In this document: positions 63,461 through 64,000 of the stretch, piece after piece
Layout: every line of letters begins with the position of its first letter
Numbering within the stretch: position 1 is the stretch's first letter
Assembly (NCBI RefSeq): GCF_001619875.1
Contig: NZ_LRFC01000001.1
Location: forward strand, 248,001 to 312,000
Direction: 5' to 3'
DNA length: 64,000 nucleotides
Source: Fictibacillus phosphorivorans
GTDB taxonomy: Bacteria; Bacillota; Bacilli; Bacillales; Fictibacillaceae
The notes under the pieces: generated by a model
What the model saw: only the letters and a program-made list of their open reading frames with translations
Database searches by the model: none
What the model was told of the DNA's origin: nothing
Made by a program: the position numbers and the translations under genes

Positions 63461-63462
63461 AA

Positions 63463-63498
63463 AGAGTGGCACATTATCCCGTGTCACTCTCTTTTTTT
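63463..63498 (+). terminator. Terminator after the MraY-like gene
   Basis: Stem AGAGTGGCAC / GTGTCACTCT (63463-63472 with 63481-63490, one G-T pair), followed by CTTTTTTT. Confidence 0.88.
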
Positions 63499-63584
63499 GT
63501 TCTCGTGTACTTTTCCAGTGGATTTAACTCCATAATGTAGTTTTAGTAATGACACGCATTCCTGCTTGAATGGATCTTCTCCAT

Positions 63585-63690
63585 ATATTCACGTTAGAAA
63601 GCAATAATTTCACATTAAACGAGATAATTTCACGTTAAATCCAATAATTTCACGTAAAATGAAATATATTCACGTTAACCATTTTTTCAC
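63585..63690. repeat. Array of 20-21 bp units, core AATTTCACGTTAAA
   Basis: TTCAC words start at 63588, 63609, 63629, 63649 and 63669 (spacings 21, 20, 20, 20), each followed by GTTA/ATTA/GTAA, with a partial sixth at 63686. Variable DNA lies between. Located between the convergent MraY-like and endonuclease genes. Confidence 0.8.
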
Positions 63691-63701
63691 AAAAAACTGT
63701 A

Positions 63702-63729
63702 CGCAAAAAAGCCCACCAAAGTGGGCTTT
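63702..63729. terminator. Terminator for the endonuclease gene
   Basis: Perfect 9 bp stem AAAGCCCAC / GTGGGCTTT (63708-63716 with 63721-63729), loop CAAA; on the minus strand it is followed by TTTGCG. Confidence 0.85.
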
Positions 63730-63754
63730 CTGCATCTCCAAATCAAACATCTTC

Positions 63755-64000
63755 CTACCAAATCTCCTCAGCCCACTCCGGGTGGTCGATGAATGGATTG
63801 CGGTTATGCTGGAATTGTTCATAAATGATGTTGTTTCGGTTGCGCTCCCAGTTATCAACGGGATCTTGTAGATGCCATTGCAAGAGTACAGACATTTTTC
63901 CGTGATAAGGAGCGGTTCCGTTATTCACGTTGTTGTTGAGTTCAAGCTGAGGTTCACCGCTGTCTCCCTCATAGCGAACCGCCATGTAAAACAGCATACG
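63755..64000 (-). CDS. Endonuclease I family nuclease, C-terminal part (truncated by window)
   Basis: The frame is open through the window end (codon CGT before the first ATG), so the gene begins beyond 64000; 81 residues are visible. AVRYEGDSGEPQLELNNN, KMSVLLQWHLQDPVDNWERN and QHNRNPFIDHPEWAEEIW are characteristic of the endonuclease I / extracellular nuclease family (Bacillus Bsn-like): an NxNR-type region and the final H-P-E-W. Secreted, metal-dependent cleavage of RNA or DNA is the usual role. Confidence 0.88.
   Translation of the reverse strand, partial: RMLFYMAVRYEGDSGEPQLELNNNVNNGTAPYHGKMSVLLQWHLQDPVDNWERNRNNIIYEQFQHNRNPFIDHPEWAEEIW

Overview
This 64 kb window looks like chromosomal DNA of a low-GC, endospore-forming Bacillaceae bacterium. 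The evidence is strong AGGAGG-type ribosome binding sites, frequent GTG/TTG starts, sigma-A promoters, a yybP-ykoY riboswitch and a T-box leader, and a formate dehydrogenase cluster of the Bacillus yrhD/yrhE type. Gene content and style resemble Fictibacillus or a close Bacillus relative; this is an inference from memory, not a search result. No phage, IS element, CRISPR array, rRNA or tRNA gene was recognised. The window begins inside helD and ends inside an endonuclease I-family gene.

Layout. 1-8.6 kb: small housekeeping and hypothetical genes, plus a two-permease peptide-type ABC pair whose second gene is frameshifted. 8.8-21.3 kb: a locus for beta-1,2-glucan (sophoro-oligosaccharides). 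It holds a secreted GH144-like endo-glucanase, a lipoprotein binding protein with two sugar permeases, a GH94 1,2-beta-oligoglucan phosphorylase and a LacI regulator. Near-identical GAAACGTTTC operators lie at three promoters, and a variant lies before lacI. An N-terminal-nucleophile amidase and an acyl-CoA dehydrogenase sit inside the locus. 21.4-29.2 kb: a TerC protein under a manganese (yybP-ykoY) riboswitch, a multidrug MFS pump behind TetR-type operators but without a tetR gene, and a cysteine desulfidase-like protein. 29.5-40.1 kb: a tightly overlapping six-gene operon joining a diguanylate cyclase with receiver and Hpt domains, a HEAT-repeat membrane protein, a processive family-2 glycosyltransferase, a giant membrane-anchored glycosidase-like protein, a single-domain response regulator and a hybrid histidine kinase. 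It is probably a c-di-GMP/phosphorelay-controlled exopolysaccharide system. 41-47 kb: a chemoreceptor, an SMP-30 lactonase, and an ECF sigma / PadR-like / RodA-FtsW-like operon. 47-54.4 kb: a 1039-residue GNAT fusion with an amidohydrolase partner, then a T-box-controlled class I lysyl-tRNA synthetase. 54.5-59.5 kb: the formate dehydrogenase region (DUF1641, FdhF, DUF2294, FdhD). 59.6-64 kb: GNAT, VOC, a serine beta-lactamase-like hydrolase and a MraY paralogue.

The most unusual pattern is not a gene. Nine intergenic stretches, all at gene 3' ends and five of them between convergent genes, carry arrays of 3-6 units spaced by 20-22 bp (nearly always 21). Each array has its own 8-12 base core (for example TTTCCGTGAT, TTTCGCTCA, AATCTGTCC, ATTTGTGGAA) followed by unrelated spacer sequence. 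I know of no named element of this kind.

A second dispersed element, a structured repeat of about 150 bp, occurs twice intact. One copy lies between the T-box terminator and the LysRS start codon. A third copy is internally deleted, apparently by recombination between two GCGAG words. Three genes are broken by single-base indels in short homopolymer runs, which may be real or may be sequence errors.
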